Positions 34,097 to 43,789 are shown, counted from the stretch's first letter. The stretch is 64,000 bases of DNA from Bacteroidales bacterium (GCA_004557035.1 SFFB01000002.1:1-64000), one strand, 5' to 3'. Notes: generated by a model from the sequence alone, not told the origin. Made by a program: numbers and translations.

Positions 34097-34588
34097 TTAC
34101 GTCTGCGGTATGGGAACGGAGTCGAAAAAACTCGTCTCAATGCCCTCGAGCCTCAGCAGTTCGGCTTTGCGCCATAGGCCTCCGGCAAAGCCGGTGAGTC
34201 GTCCGCCACTGCCTACGACACGGTGGCACGGCACCACGATGAGCAGCCGGTTGGCGCCGAGTGCCTGCCCCAGTGCGCGAGGTGAGGTGTGGAGTTGCCG
34301 GGCCAGACTGCCATAGGTAAGGGTTTGGCCGAAAGGCAGGGCCAAGAGGGCTTCTCGAAGGGTTTGCCGAAAAGACGTGGCGGCCGGCGCGAGCGGCGGT
34401 ACCTCACCGGGACAGAGACCGGAGAAATAGCGGTCGAACCAGGCGGCGGTTTGGTCAAACACGGGACAATCTGAAGCCGCCTTGGCCGCGTCGTCGAAGG
34501 TGAGCGAAGAGAGACTGAGCCCGTCGGCGCTTGTCATAGTGAGCCGGCCGAGGGGCGAGAGATAGTGGCGGACAAAGGCAGGGGTCAT
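34097..34588 (-). CDS. ogt: Methylated-DNA--protein-cysteine methyltransferase
   Basis: The 163-residue protein has the acceptor motif VPCHRVVG with C121, preceded by ALGQALGANRLLIVVP and LPFGQTLTYGSLARQL, the helix-turn-helix region that flips the damaged base. It removes alkyl groups from O6-alkylguanine irreversibly. N-terminal domain present, so length is normal. It lies 76 bases before (upstream of) lysS on the same strand and may have its own promoter. Confidence 0.93.
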   Translation of the reverse strand: MTPAFVRHYLSPLGRLTMTSADGLSLSSLTFDDAAKAASDCPVFDQTAAWFDRYFSGLCPGEVPPLAPAATSFRQTLREALLALPFGQTLTYGSLARQLHTSPRALGQALGANRLLIVVPCHRVVGSGGRLTGFAGGLWRKAELLRLEGIETSFFDSVPIPQT

Positions 34589-34644
34589 GGGACGAAGTGA
34601 AAAAAGAGGGAAAAGCAGCCCTGGTCTCAGACAGTCTTTTGTCT

Positions 34645-34797
34645 TTTGGCCGAAGGGCGGAATGGGTTTATCTTTGAGGTAGGAAATAAGAAGGGAGCGC
34701 CTCGTGGGCGTTCTTTTTTGTTGTTCAGGGGTTTGCAGGCCTTATGAGAGAAAAAACTGTCCCTATTCCCGCAACGACGAGGATAGGGACAGGATTT
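34645..34797 (+). repeat. Promoter-hairpin cassette, copy C
   Basis: TTTG (34645-34648), exactly 20 bases, TATCTTTG (34669-34676), a purine-rich stretch (AGGTAGGAAATAAGAAGG), then the hairpin GAGCGCC/GGGCGTTC with TTTTTT (34695-34719). Then CTGTCCCTATTCCCGC...AGGATAGGGACAGG forms a second inverted repeat with ATTTTTC. This is the cleanest promoter of the five copies. The remainder of the gap 34798-35030 shows no gene. Confidence 0.5.
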
Positions 34798-35030
34798 TTC
34801 GAACCAAAGAAAACGGTTTTCAACTGCTTTTTTGACGAGTCCAAAAGGTTTTCAGCAACGGCCATATCGCCTTATCACATTGACAGACTGCCTCTTACGA
34901 CATTCGGTCTGCTTGTTGCCTCATTTTCTCCTACTTTTTTGCTTTTTTTACAACCGAGCCGTTTTTTCTTAAAAGACGTGTGTGGTTGTCACATCAGACC
35001 GAGTGTTTTGAACACGGCGGCGTGTGCGGC

Positions 35031-36548
35031 TCAAGGTTTGTAGGTGACGCGCTGCACGTTGTCGTCGTCATAGATGACGGCTTTGAGCGCTTCGGGAGAG
35101 ATGGTGACGGGTGTGCGGGTGAGTTCGGGCACATTGTAGCTCTTGAGCAGTTTTTTGTGATGGTCGGGGTCTTCTTGCGGCAAGATGAAGGCTTTGCGGC
35201 CTTGGCCGTCGGCGCCGAAATAGGCGATGTAGGGGCGCGTGTAGGAGCCGTCGTCGCGGCGCGAAGAGAAGACCATCCAGCGGCCGTTGCTGCTCCAGGT
35301 GTGGTAGCTGTCTACGTCGGGGCTGTTGGTGGCTTTGAGGGGATAGATATCGCCGGTCTGGAGGTCTTTGACATAGAGGTCGGAGGTCTTGTGCCAGATG
35401 TGGAACTGACCGTTGCGGCCGAGAGTGAAGAGCACAAAGCGGCCGTCGGGACTCACGCGGGGCACCGAAGCGCTCAGGCCTATGGCCTCACAGTCCATCT
35501 CGAGCACAGGTTCTGAGAAGGTGCGGGTGCGCTCATCGAAGGTTATGCTCATGAGGTTGTAGTGCAGACTGTCGCTCATCTCCATGATTTTGTCTTCGCG
35601 CTCGGCCTTGGGCAGGTCTTTGAAAAACGGCACATAGGCCGAACAATAAAAGATTTTCCGGCCGTCGGGAGTCCAGCAGGGGAAAGTTTCCAGATGGTCG
35701 TCGGTCTTGAAAATATTGGTGAGGGTGCAGGCGTCGGCGTCGAAAAACACGAGGTCGGAGCCGTAGTCCATCACCTCTATCTTCTCATTGTCTGAGATGC
35801 GGAAAGCCTGTCCGGTCTGATTGGTCGAGAAGACCACCCAGTTGCGCCTCGGGTGCCACGTGGGATAGACGGTGGACGAGAGCACAGAGTCGGACTTCAT
35901 GTTGAGCTTTCGGGCCTTGCCGTCTTGCACGAAGATGGTGCCGCCGTGGCGTGCACGGACGTGGAAGAGCATCCTACGGGTGTCGTAGCCCTGGTAGTTG
36001 TGGCAGTTGATGCAGTGGTTGTTGATGGAGTCGTAGCTGCGGTTGTTTTCGTAGATGGGGCGCTGCTCGAAGTTGGTGAGGTCGCGCTGATAGATGCCGA
36101 GTTGGCGGTAGAGTTCGTAGCTGGGCTCGATGAGACGGTAAGAGAGGTAGCGGTCTATGGGTTCGGCCACTTGGTAGGTGGTGGCGGGATGGGTCAGCCA
36201 CTTGCCGTCGCGGCGGGTATAGACGGTGAGGGTGAGCGGTGTGCCGGCAGAGGCTTCGAGCAGGTTGTGCCAGGCGAGCGTGTCGTATTGCACCTTGCCG
36301 TCGGCGTCGGCTGCCACGACGATTTCGCCACCCTTGCCCTTGATTTGTGCCACATAGTCTTCGCCGTCGTTCATCACCTTGAAGTTGAGCGGCGCGATGT
36401 TGCTCGGAATGGTGAGGCCGGTGTAGTCGGGATAGAGTCTGAGGGCCTCGTCGGTGGGACTGGCATCGGCAGGCACCACGGCCTCGCTTTTGCAAGCCGT
36501 CAAAAGGGCGGCACCAATAATGAAACTGAAAAGTGCGTGTATCTTCAT
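35031..36548 (-). CDS. PD40/TolB-like beta-propeller lipoprotein with a CxxCH motif
   Basis: MKIHALFSFIIGAALLTAC is a lipoprotein signal (C19). The 505-residue protein contains repeated propeller blades of the WTPDGRKIFYCSAY, VSPDGRFVLFTLG and WSSNGRWMVFSSRR type. Before the propeller, NHC179INC182H183 is a canonical c-type heme-attachment motif, with M193 nearby as a possible distal ligand. Related Bacteroidota proteins are labelled PD40 or cytochrome-c-biosynthesis proteins without a known function. It starts 23 bases after the stop of the DUF6057 gene and forms an operon with it. Heme binding is inferred only from the motif. Confidence 0.82.
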   Translation of the reverse strand: MKIHALFSFIIGAALLTACKSEAVVPADASPTDEALRLYPDYTGLTIPSNIAPLNFKVMNDGEDYVAQIKGKGGEIVVAADADGKVQYDTLAWHNLLEASAGTPLTLTVYTRRDGKWLTHPATTYQVAEPIDRYLSYRLIEPSYELYRQLGIYQRDLTNFEQRPIYENNRSYDSINNHCINCHNYQGYDTRRMLFHVRARHGGTIFVQDGKARKLNMKSDSVLSSTVYPTWHPRRNWVVFSTNQTGQAFRISDNEKIEVMDYGSDLVFFDADACTLTNIFKTDDHLETFPCWTPDGRKIFYCSAYVPFFKDLPKAEREDKIMEMSDSLHYNLMSITFDERTRTFSEPVLEMDCEAIGLSASVPRVSPDGRFVLFTLGRNGQFHIWHKTSDLYVKDLQTGDIYPLKATNSPDVDSYHTWSSNGRWMVFSSRRDDGSYTRPYIAYFGADGQGRKAFILPQEDPDHHKKLLKSYNVPELTRTPVTISPEALKAVIYDDDNVQRVTYKP

Positions 36549-36571
36549 AATGTCGGGAAATCAGATGGGCG

Positions 36572-38218
36572 TCAGTTCACGCCGGTCTTTTCGGCCGGAG
36601 TCACCTGGGCGGGATCGTTGTTTTCACAATAATAATAATAGAAGTATGAGCCAAGCCACTCGTCGCGAAGGGCTTCACGCAGACGGGCGTTGTATTCCAC
36701 CTTCACGCGGTCGAGCGCTTCGCCGCTCTTGCCTTCCATGGCGGCTTTGCGCTCCTCGATGATGGGTTTGGCCACCGAGAAGAAACTCTGAAGGTAGGAC
36801 TGCTGGCTTTGGGCCACGTCGCCAAAAGCGGCAGCCACTTCGGGACGGGTCATGGCCATGATGGCCACTGCTTGCTGTACGCACACGGGCAACTGGCCGC
36901 CATGTCGCTGGGCATAAAATTGGATGTGAGGCAGGCAACGGGCCACTTCCTTGGAATAGAGACAGGCAGCAATGGCCGTGACGAGCGAGGCGTCTGTGCC
37001 ACTGGCCAGTCCGAGGTTGTAGCCCAAGAAGGCCGGCGAGCGATAGTTTTGCTCATAATAAGGCGAGTCGGGCTTGAAGGCTATGATGCGGCCGAGCTCA
37101 GGGTCGGCCTCTATCACGTCGCGATGGCCCACGTAGGGACGGTATTTTTCCACAAAGTCTCCCTCGCCCGTCTGGCCGTCGAGGATATCGAGATACTTGC
37201 CTGCCAAGGCGTCTTCGCCGTTAATCAGGGCGCAGAGGGTCATGCGTTTGAGCATATAGACGTTGGGGCCGTTCATCACGATGTGGTCCATGGCACAACG
37301 GTAGGCCACACGGGTGAGTCCGGCATAGAGGTTGCAGTCGGTGAGGAACAGGCCATATTCTTCCGAACCTTCGTGGCTGCGCAGACTGACCTCGGGATAG
37401 TCGTAGGCAATGTCAAACATACGCTCCAGCAACTGGTTGGTCTGCACCAGTGCACAGGCGTTGTAGGCTGCCACGGCACGCGAAGGGCGAGAGGCCGAAG
37501 CAGCGTCGTTCATAATGCCTTCCCAGTCGGCATTGAGGGCTCTGACTTGCATACGGCTGGTGAGAATGTCGTTTTCATGACCCAGTCGGGCCGTCAGACT
37601 AATGGCCACAAACACGGCCACGGCCACGAGCGTTCCCCAAGGCTTACCGACAGTCGGCGACCCTGCAAGGCGCTTCGGCAAAAACTTGCAGATGAGCGTG
37701 AGCACAAGCAGCAACAGGGCCACCAAGACGGGGATGAGAATGAACAGCGACGGCTCGTCTTTATACCACAGATTGAGGCCGAGTGAAAGCATCCAGAGAT
37801 AGAGCAGTCCGGGCACCACGGCCGTGACACCGCGCCAACGATGGGGCAGACGCAGCAGGCGGTCGGCCATGAAGACGATGGCTGTCATCACGAGGCTGAG
37901 CATCAATGCGCCAACCGGCAGACACTTGAACGTCACCAATAGCCGGCGACTCCAGCAATACAGCCAGCCCCACGACTGGTCGGTGAGGAACTTCATCTGT
38001 ACGTCGTCCGAACAAATGAAATTGGCCTCGGCGGCACGGCGAAAGACATCACCGTAAATCACTGTAGAGAAAAGGAAACAGAAAACGAAGACGAGCAAAT
38101 AGGGCCAAGGCCGACTTTGATAGCGTGCCCAAAACGAAGGCCGCTGGGGCTTTGCCGCCTGCGGCATTGGCGCCGGCGTGGCCGCAGCTCGCTTGCCCAT
38201 AGGTTTCTTATGCGACAT
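36572..38218 (-). CDS. DUF6057-type multi-spanning membrane protein
   Basis: The 548-residue protein has a basic, Pro/Ala-rich cytoplasmic N-terminus, a helix at about residues 39-58, and further helices at about 100-117, 132-147, 155-175 and 193-210, followed by a soluble domain of about 330 residues rich in short helices (tetratricopeptide-like hairpins such as GYNLGLASGTDASLVTAIAA). The order and pairing with a PD40 lipoprotein match a conserved Bacteroidota gene pair of unknown function. The C-terminal domain is probably periplasmic. Confidence 0.75.
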   Translation of the reverse strand: MSHKKPMGKRAAATPAPMPQAAKPQRPSFWARYQSRPWPYLLVFVFCFLFSTVIYGDVFRRAAEANFICSDDVQMKFLTDQSWGWLYCWSRRLLVTFKCLPVGALMLSLVMTAIVFMADRLLRLPHRWRGVTAVVPGLLYLWMLSLGLNLWYKDEPSLFILIPVLVALLLLVLTLICKFLPKRLAGSPTVGKPWGTLVAVAVFVAISLTARLGHENDILTSRMQVRALNADWEGIMNDAASASRPSRAVAAYNACALVQTNQLLERMFDIAYDYPEVSLRSHEGSEEYGLFLTDCNLYAGLTRVAYRCAMDHIVMNGPNVYMLKRMTLCALINGEDALAGKYLDILDGQTGEGDFVEKYRPYVGHRDVIEADPELGRIIAFKPDSPYYEQNYRSPAFLGYNLGLASGTDASLVTAIAACLYSKEVARCLPHIQFYAQRHGGQLPVCVQQAVAIMAMTRPEVAAAFGDVAQSQQSYLQSFFSVAKPIIEERKAAMEGKSGEALDRVKVEYNARLREALRDEWLGSYFYYYYCENNDPAQVTPAEKTGVN

Positions 38219-38331
38219 AATAAAAAAAGATAAAAGTTTAAGAGTCTAAGAGACTAAAAGAGATTTAGCGGCCAAGCCACTTTTTGTCATTTTGACTTTT
38301 TGTCTCTTTGTCTTCTTCAGAGTCAATGCGT
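38219..38331. repeat. AG/CT-rich inverted arms
   Basis: GTCTAAGAGACTAAAAGAG on the left and TTTTTGTCTCTTTGTC on the right flank the core TTTAGCGGCCAAGCCACTTT. Nearly the same core and arms recur at 43935-44012, so this is a dispersed intergenic hairpin. Confidence 0.6.
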
Positions 38332-38378
38332 AAAAAAAGCCCCTCCCACCCTGCTCCATTACGGGCAGAGGGGAGAGG
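38332..38378 (-). terminator. Terminator of the CotH-domain gene
   Basis: On the minus strand CCTCTCCCCTCTGCCC pairs with GGGTGGGAGGGG (imperfect) and is followed by CTTTTTTT, 20 bases after the stop codon. Confidence 0.65.
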
Positions 38379-38397
38379 ATGAGAGATTACAACGCGT

Positions 38398-41352
38398 TTA
38401 CTTCACGATGACTTTTTGTCCGGCCACGACGTAGACACCGGGCTGGCCCACGTCGATGCGCTCAGTGGGCTGCGAGAGCGTGTGGATGGTGACGAGACGG
38501 CCGTCGGCGGTGTAGATGCTCACCGTGGCTGCTCGGTTGGCGTGGAGCCAGATGCAACCTTCGCCACCCTTGGCGGCCACAAAAGGTTCGTCGGCAGGAG
38601 CCGTCTGCACACCGTCCACCACAGGCGTGTAGTTATATTGCGTGTCGAGATAAGCCAGACGGTCGTTTATCCACGTACTGATATACGCCACGTCGCCGTG
38701 GATGTTGTTGTGGTAGCCGCTCCAACGAGTGGCTTCGCGGCTGTCGGCACCGCTTTCGCTAAAGAGGTCGGCGTAGTCGGTGAAGCGCTTGATGAGTTTG
38801 TCGGCTTGGAATTCGCCGCCACGCAGTTCGGCATAACGCTCGGCTAGGAGTTGCTCCCAGTTCCAGTAGGTGCTATTTTGCAGTCGGTAGAAGAGCGTGT
38901 GGTTGCCGTGTTCTTCGGCCCAGAGGAAGTCGTCGAAATTCTGCTCGGCGCCGGTCAGGCGGCTGCTGCCGTCCCATCGGCGGCCCCATGTGCCGTCGAG
39001 GTCCCAGGGCGCCACGCCAATGATGTTCTTGTAGGTTTTTCCTTCTTTGTCGTAGTTATAGAAGAACATGTTTTTGCCGTGGTTGTCGGTGGCCAGCATC
39101 AGTTCGATGAAGAGGTAATAGTCTTTGAGCACGGGGAAATCGAAATAACGTTCCACACTGTTCTCGAAATCTGCCGTGGCACTGGTGGCGACGAAGTTGA
39201 CCGCATTCCAGAGCGGTCCCCAATCGATTTTCTCGTCTTCCCAGTCGGGATATTTCACCTCATAAGAGGCCCAAGTCTCTGAGCGCGCGTCGTTGTCGTA
39301 ACTGCGCGGTGTGGTCATGGGGAAAGTCTTCATGTCCATTTGGTGTCCCATAAAGACCTCATAGCTCCACTGCGCCGACTTGAAGAGCGTGCCGTGTATG
39401 GTGTCGGCCGAAGTCTCTGTGGCGGGGACGAACTTCTTGAGGCGAAGTTGCTTGCGGTCCATCTTTTCGGTCATGCAGTAGATGCCGTGATACTGGCCGT
39501 TAAGGAATACCTCGACAAAGCGTCCGCGGGTGCCGCTCTTGGCTTTGGTCTCCCAGCCCAATCGGCGGTGATAGGGTTTGGTGGCGAAGTCGTTCCACAG
39601 GTCGGTCGACACGCGGTTGCGCATACAAGCCTTATCCACGGCCATGGCGTCGAGTATCCAGTTGTTGTCGTTGCGCAGGCCGAAGAACTCTCTGTCTACG
39701 GAGTTGCCGTCGGCGTCGCGTAGCTTGATGGCATAGCTTTTCTTGCTGTAACTCATTGCCGTGGCACCGCGATAGCGGAAGGCAGCCACAACCGTTGAGT
39801 CGTAGCCGGCAAGGTCGGCATAGGTCACACGCAAAGAACCGGTGGTGTAGGTGGTTCCGTTGCAGCTCGGCACGTTCACCTCGACCAAAGGCAGGAAAGT
39901 GAAGTTGAGTTCGGCCGAAGCCACCTCGTCGCCGGCGCCATTGTGCACGGTCATCGTGTAAGGCTGCTCACACGTCACGGCCGGCAGCGTGATTTGTCCG
40001 TCGACGGGGGCGGTGCCGTTTATTTTTATTGAATAGGTGTCGTCGCTTTGGGTGAAATGCACGTCGAGCGGAGCCGTATAGTCTTGGCCGCCGCGGACGG
40101 TGGAGGGCAAAGTGGCGTAATAGACCTTGGCCTTGGTGTCGTAGACCAAATCCTTACCGCCGAGTCTCACGGAGTCGGCATAGGCGCGGAAGCCAGTAGG
40201 CTGGAGTCCGGGCAGACTGACGCCATTGGCGAGCAAATGGTCGATGTGGCGCTGGTCGGTAGATTCGAAGATGAACGAAGAGCCTTCGTCAACGTCCCAA
40301 AGTCCCACGCCCCTGCTGCTGCCGAGGTCGTAGTCGTTCCAATAAAGATAAGCGCTTTGGTTCCAGCTCGTAGAACTCAGGTTGTCCAGTTTCTCGACGG
40401 TGTAGCCGGCATAGCCGGTATAGGGAGAGTAGCCCAGTTTCCACAAGTTGCTGCCCGAGGTGTTGCCGTCATAGACCGAGAGGAACAACTGTCCCTCATA
40501 ATATTTATAGAAATAGGTCGAGACATATTTGCCATTATTCGAATAGATATTCAGGCCCGAAGAAGACTGCACGAAATAGAAGAGTGTGGGGTCAGAAGTG
40601 ACTTGCTGCAGGTCGCTGTCGGTGGCGTTGACAAAGAGGCCCGAGCGTACGTTGACGATGCGGTAGAGCACGGGGTCGTTGGTGTCTGTGGTATAGACCA
40701 CGGGCTGGTCCAGTCCCGTCCGCTCCCAATAATATCCGTCGGTGGTGACGCCGGCCTCGCCTTCGATGGCTCCCGTTTCGTCGCCGCCCGTTCCTCCTCC
40801 GCTCTCTCCTGAGCTGACGACCGACTCGCCGCTTTCGTCGTAGAGCTGGAACCAGCTGTTGGAAGTCGTGGCGTCCTCATAGGTGCCGACGAGATAGGTG
40901 CCGTCTGTGCGCAGATTGAAATACTGCCCCGGCACACCGACATTCTCGATGACGAGCCACCCCGAAGCTTTTTCGGTGAAGGTCCATCGGCCATTGTCGT
41001 CGCTCACCGCCGAGGCCAGCTGTAAGCCTTTGGCGAGATATTCGCCGGCGTCGTTGGTGGGTCGGCCTTCGACATAGACGAGATAGTCGCCCGAGGCGGC
41101 GTTTTGTATGGTATAGCCGTAGCCGTCGGCTTTGACGGTCCACCAGGCGTCGGCCGGCACTTCGGTGTCCGAGTTGAGGTAATAGACATAGGGGGTGGCG
41201 CCGTGGTAAGAGCCGAGCACGAGATAGCCCGTTGCTCCCTGATATTGGCCACAAACGAAGCGGTATTTGCCGCCGTCTTTGATGTTGACCGTGGCAAAGG
41301 CCGTGAGCGTCGTGAGAGCGACGCAGAAGAAAAGGAGTAGAGTCTTTTTCAT
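38398..41352 (-). CDS. Secreted CotH-kinase-domain protein with beta-trefoil-like N-terminus
   Basis: Starting at MKKTLLLFFCVALTTLTAFA, 984 residues. Residues about 25-190 and 240-390 look like ricin-type trefoil repeats (YRFVCGQYQGATGYLVLGSYHG, WTVKADGYGYTIQNAASGDYLVYVEG). From about residue 505 a CotH domain follows: FRYRGATAMSYSKKSYAIKLRD, FGLRNDNNWILDAMAVDKACMRNRVS, VEVFLNGQYHGIYCMTEKMDR, and NGKNMFFYNYD...GVAPWDLDGTWGRRWDG with the likely catalytic Asp residues. It ends in GRLV...VGQPGVYVVAGQKVIVK. CotH domains are atypical secreted kinases in spores; the target here is unknown. A minus-strand TAATTTTG box lies at 41377-41384. Confidence 0.85.
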   Translation of the reverse strand: MKKTLLLFFCVALTTLTAFATVNIKDGGKYRFVCGQYQGATGYLVLGSYHGATPYVYYLNSDTEVPADAWWTVKADGYGYTIQNAASGDYLVYVEGRPTNDAGEYLAKGLQLASAVSDDNGRWTFTEKASGWLVIENVGVPGQYFNLRTDGTYLVGTYEDATTSNSWFQLYDESGESVVSSGESGGGTGGDETGAIEGEAGVTTDGYYWERTGLDQPVVYTTDTNDPVLYRIVNVRSGLFVNATDSDLQQVTSDPTLFYFVQSSSGLNIYSNNGKYVSTYFYKYYEGQLFLSVYDGNTSGSNLWKLGYSPYTGYAGYTVEKLDNLSSTSWNQSAYLYWNDYDLGSSRGVGLWDVDEGSSFIFESTDQRHIDHLLANGVSLPGLQPTGFRAYADSVRLGGKDLVYDTKAKVYYATLPSTVRGGQDYTAPLDVHFTQSDDTYSIKINGTAPVDGQITLPAVTCEQPYTMTVHNGAGDEVASAELNFTFLPLVEVNVPSCNGTTYTTGSLRVTYADLAGYDSTVVAAFRYRGATAMSYSKKSYAIKLRDADGNSVDREFFGLRNDNNWILDAMAVDKACMRNRVSTDLWNDFATKPYHRRLGWETKAKSGTRGRFVEVFLNGQYHGIYCMTEKMDRKQLRLKKFVPATETSADTIHGTLFKSAQWSYEVFMGHQMDMKTFPMTTPRSYDNDARSETWASYEVKYPDWEDEKIDWGPLWNAVNFVATSATADFENSVERYFDFPVLKDYYLFIELMLATDNHGKNMFFYNYDKEGKTYKNIIGVAPWDLDGTWGRRWDGSSRLTGAEQNFDDFLWAEEHGNHTLFYRLQNSTYWNWEQLLAERYAELRGGEFQADKLIKRFTDYADLFSESGADSREATRWSGYHNNIHGDVAYISTWINDRLAYLDTQYNYTPVVDGVQTAPADEPFVAAKGGEGCIWLHANRAATVSIYTADGRLVTIHTLSQPTERIDVGQPGVYVVAGQKVIVK

Positions 41353-41581
41353 GGTTTGACTGTCAAAAAGTTGCGCCAAAATTACGTAAAAAACGGCGAA
41401 ACAAGAACTTGACCCGCCAAAAATTATATTACGCCGCCACAAACGCCGCTTATTTCACCACAGAAGCCTCCGGCGCACTGCGATGAGCGGCCGAAGGCTT
41501 GCTTGGTGCCACCCCTTGGGCGGGAGGCTTTTGAGGAAATGGGCTACACACCTATAATATATATAGGCGTGCCGGATAGTT

Positions 41582-43789
41582 TTATTGTTTCACAAACTTG
41601 AAACTCTTGAAGTAGACTTGCTGCTCGGCGCCCGAGGTGTTGGTCAGTCGGATGGCCGTGCCGGTCATACCGCCCAGTTCGCCGCCGGTGTGGATGACGG
41701 GGTCGTCGGCACTGTAATGGAGCAACGACACGCGTTGCCACTCGCCACCGGGACGGCGCACCTCGAGGGTGAAGTGGCGCGCCACGTCTTTGACGCCGAG
41801 ATTGAAGTCCATGCCTTGAAGGGTAAACTCGCGGTCGGCTTCGAGGGTGATGGAGCCGCCGTCGGGCCAGTTGACCACTTCGAGTAGCGGGCGTATGCTC
41901 ACCTCCTGGCCGTTGAGGCTCACGGGCTGGTGGGCCAATTGGCCGACGGTGGCGGTGAGGGTGAAGGGATTGTATTCGGCCACGCGCTCGAGTGCCGTCT
42001 GATGGGCCTTGTTGTAGCGGTCTACGCTTTGGGTAAAGACGTTGTCGAGTGTGGGCAGGAGTACGCCTGTGGCCAGCTTGATGCCGGGCTGGAAGGGATG
42101 GCGCACGTCTGAATTTTCAAGTTCAAACATTTGCTGGCGAAGGGAGCGGGCCTGTTTGTAGTAGGTCATAAAGTCGGCGTCGCCTGCAGTGGCCATGCTG
42201 ACGACAGCCTCGCCAAAAGCGGCCACGTTTTTGCCTTGGAGCAGCCAGGGTCTGAGCTCTTTGATGAGCCACGGATTGGTCTTGTTGGCCAAGAGGATGT
42301 CGGCCGAGGCGGCGAGCTGCCGGCATTTGCCGTCGAGTTCGATCAGTGCGGCGGCGTCCAGCGTCACGGCTTTAGCGGCCAAGTCTTTGAGTTCGTCTCC
42401 CTCTTCACGGGCAAAGCCGTGTCCGTTGGGGCCAAGTGCCTTGTTGTAGAGCGCAAATGTGCGCAAAGCCTCTTTTTCGTCGGGCAGGATTTCGGCCAAT
42501 GCGGCTTCCCAGTCTTTCTGATAGTCATAGGCGCGCATGTTCCAGGTGTAGTCGGCCACGCCGTATAGGGCAATTTTTGAGGCTTCGGCATGTTGCATGG
42601 GGTTGGAGACGAAGCCGGAGATGTCGGAGGCGATGTCGAGTCCGTTGCCATAGGTGGGGCCGAGCAAGATGCGGTCGCGCACGTAGTCGGACACGGGGAA
42701 GTTCCACCAGATGTAGCCTTTGCGGTCGATGCGTTGGTTGATCCAGTCCATCGACTCTTTGTCGATGCAGTGCACCACGGTGTTGCCGGTCCACATGATT
42801 TCGACGTCTTTGTTCATCTGCGTGCCGAGTGTGCGCAGGTAGCCGCCCTTGTCGCTGGCCCACGAGCGGTTGTATTCGGTGGGGCACATGATGAGTGGCG
42901 CCACGTCGGGCTTTTTGGCGATGAAGTTGTCGTCGACGTAGTTGAGCAGGGCGGCTTGTTTGTCTGCCTTGGTGCCTTCACCCCAAATGTCGTCGAAGAA
43001 GACGGCAAAGGCTCTCACGCCGAGGGCATACATTTTTTCGAGTTTGGCCACGAGGGCGTCGCGGTCGGCATCGGTCCACTTGATGTCTATGCCCGGGTGA
43101 ATGGCCCAATAGAAGTGGACGCCGCGCGCTTTGGCCCGCTGCACGAGTTGCTGTATGCGGGCTGCTTCGACCTCGGGATAGGGATCGCGCCAGTGGTCGC
43201 GGTGGTAGGGGTCGTCTTTGGGACCGTAGATGTAGACATTCATTTTGTGGCGGCCGTAGAAGTCGAGTTGGCGCAGGCGGTGTTCATGACTCCAAGGCGT
43301 GCCATAGAAGCCCTCGACCACACCACGGTGTTTCACGTCGGGCCAGTCGCTGATGGTGCAGGCTTCGAGTTTGCCTTCTCTCATCATGCCGAGCAGGGTC
43401 TGCACGCCATAGTAGAGACCGCGTTCGGTGTTTGCGGCAATGGTCACGCCGCCACGGTCTGCGCTGAGATAATAGGCTTCTTCGCCCGTGGGCACTTGTC
43501 GTTTGACTTTGCTCACGGTTTTGTCGCCCACGAGTCCGAGGCGGAGGGTGAAGCGGGCTTTGGCGTCACTCTTCGGCGCAGCCTCATCGAGGGCTCCCAG
43601 GGCGATGCTGCCCTGCCGCGACTTGTCGCAGACGATGTGCCAGGCCTCGGGGGCATCAAAGACGGCCTCGGTGCCGGCCTTGGCCGTGATGGTGACTTTC
43701 TGGGGTATGGGATTGACAAGGCTCACTTGGGCCGCGGCGGCCATGGCGCCGAGCAGGAGCAGGCTCACAGAGAGAAAGCGTTTTTTCAT
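41582..43789 (-). CDS. Secreted GH84 beta-N-acetylglucosaminidase (O-GlcNAcase-like)
   Basis: The 735-residue protein has a signal peptide (MKKRFLSVSLLLLGAMAAAAQ), an N-terminal alpha/beta GH20b-like domain to about residue 140, and the GH84 barrel starting RGVVEGFYGTPWSHEHRL. D266-D267 in FAVFFDDIWGEG are the paired catalytic aspartates of substrate-assisted hydrolysis. The layout matches the characterised Bacteroides thetaiotaomicron GH84 enzyme. A C-terminal sandwich follows (residues about 610-735). It removes beta-linked GlcNAc from glycoproteins or glycosaminoglycan fragments. A minus-strand TAAGTTTG box (43825-43832) is the likely -7 element. It lies 229 bases upstream of the CotH gene. 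Confidence 0.95.
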   Translation of the reverse strand: MKKRFLSVSLLLLGAMAAAAQVSLVNPIPQKVTITAKAGTEAVFDAPEAWHIVCDKSRQGSIALGALDEAAPKSDAKARFTLRLGLVGDKTVSKVKRQVPTGEEAYYLSADRGGVTIAANTERGLYYGVQTLLGMMREGKLEACTISDWPDVKHRGVVEGFYGTPWSHEHRLRQLDFYGRHKMNVYIYGPKDDPYHRDHWRDPYPEVEAARIQQLVQRAKARGVHFYWAIHPGIDIKWTDADRDALVAKLEKMYALGVRAFAVFFDDIWGEGTKADKQAALLNYVDDNFIAKKPDVAPLIMCPTEYNRSWASDKGGYLRTLGTQMNKDVEIMWTGNTVVHCIDKESMDWINQRIDRKGYIWWNFPVSDYVRDRILLGPTYGNGLDIASDISGFVSNPMQHAEASKIALYGVADYTWNMRAYDYQKDWEAALAEILPDEKEALRTFALYNKALGPNGHGFAREEGDELKDLAAKAVTLDAAALIELDGKCRQLAASADILLANKTNPWLIKELRPWLLQGKNVAAFGEAVVSMATAGDADFMTYYKQARSLRQQMFELENSDVRHPFQPGIKLATGVLLPTLDNVFTQSVDRYNKAHQTALERVAEYNPFTLTATVGQLAHQPVSLNGQEVSIRPLLEVVNWPDGGSITLEADREFTLQGMDFNLGVKDVARHFTLEVRRPGGEWQRVSLLHYSADDPVIHTGGELGGMTGTAIRLTNTSGAEQQVYFKSFKFVKQ

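Noticed and set aside
34744..35043. 99-codon frame before the PD40 gene
   Set aside because: Its start VPIPATTRIGTGFF resembles a frame at 19.2 kb only because both cross the cassette repeat; no protein features.
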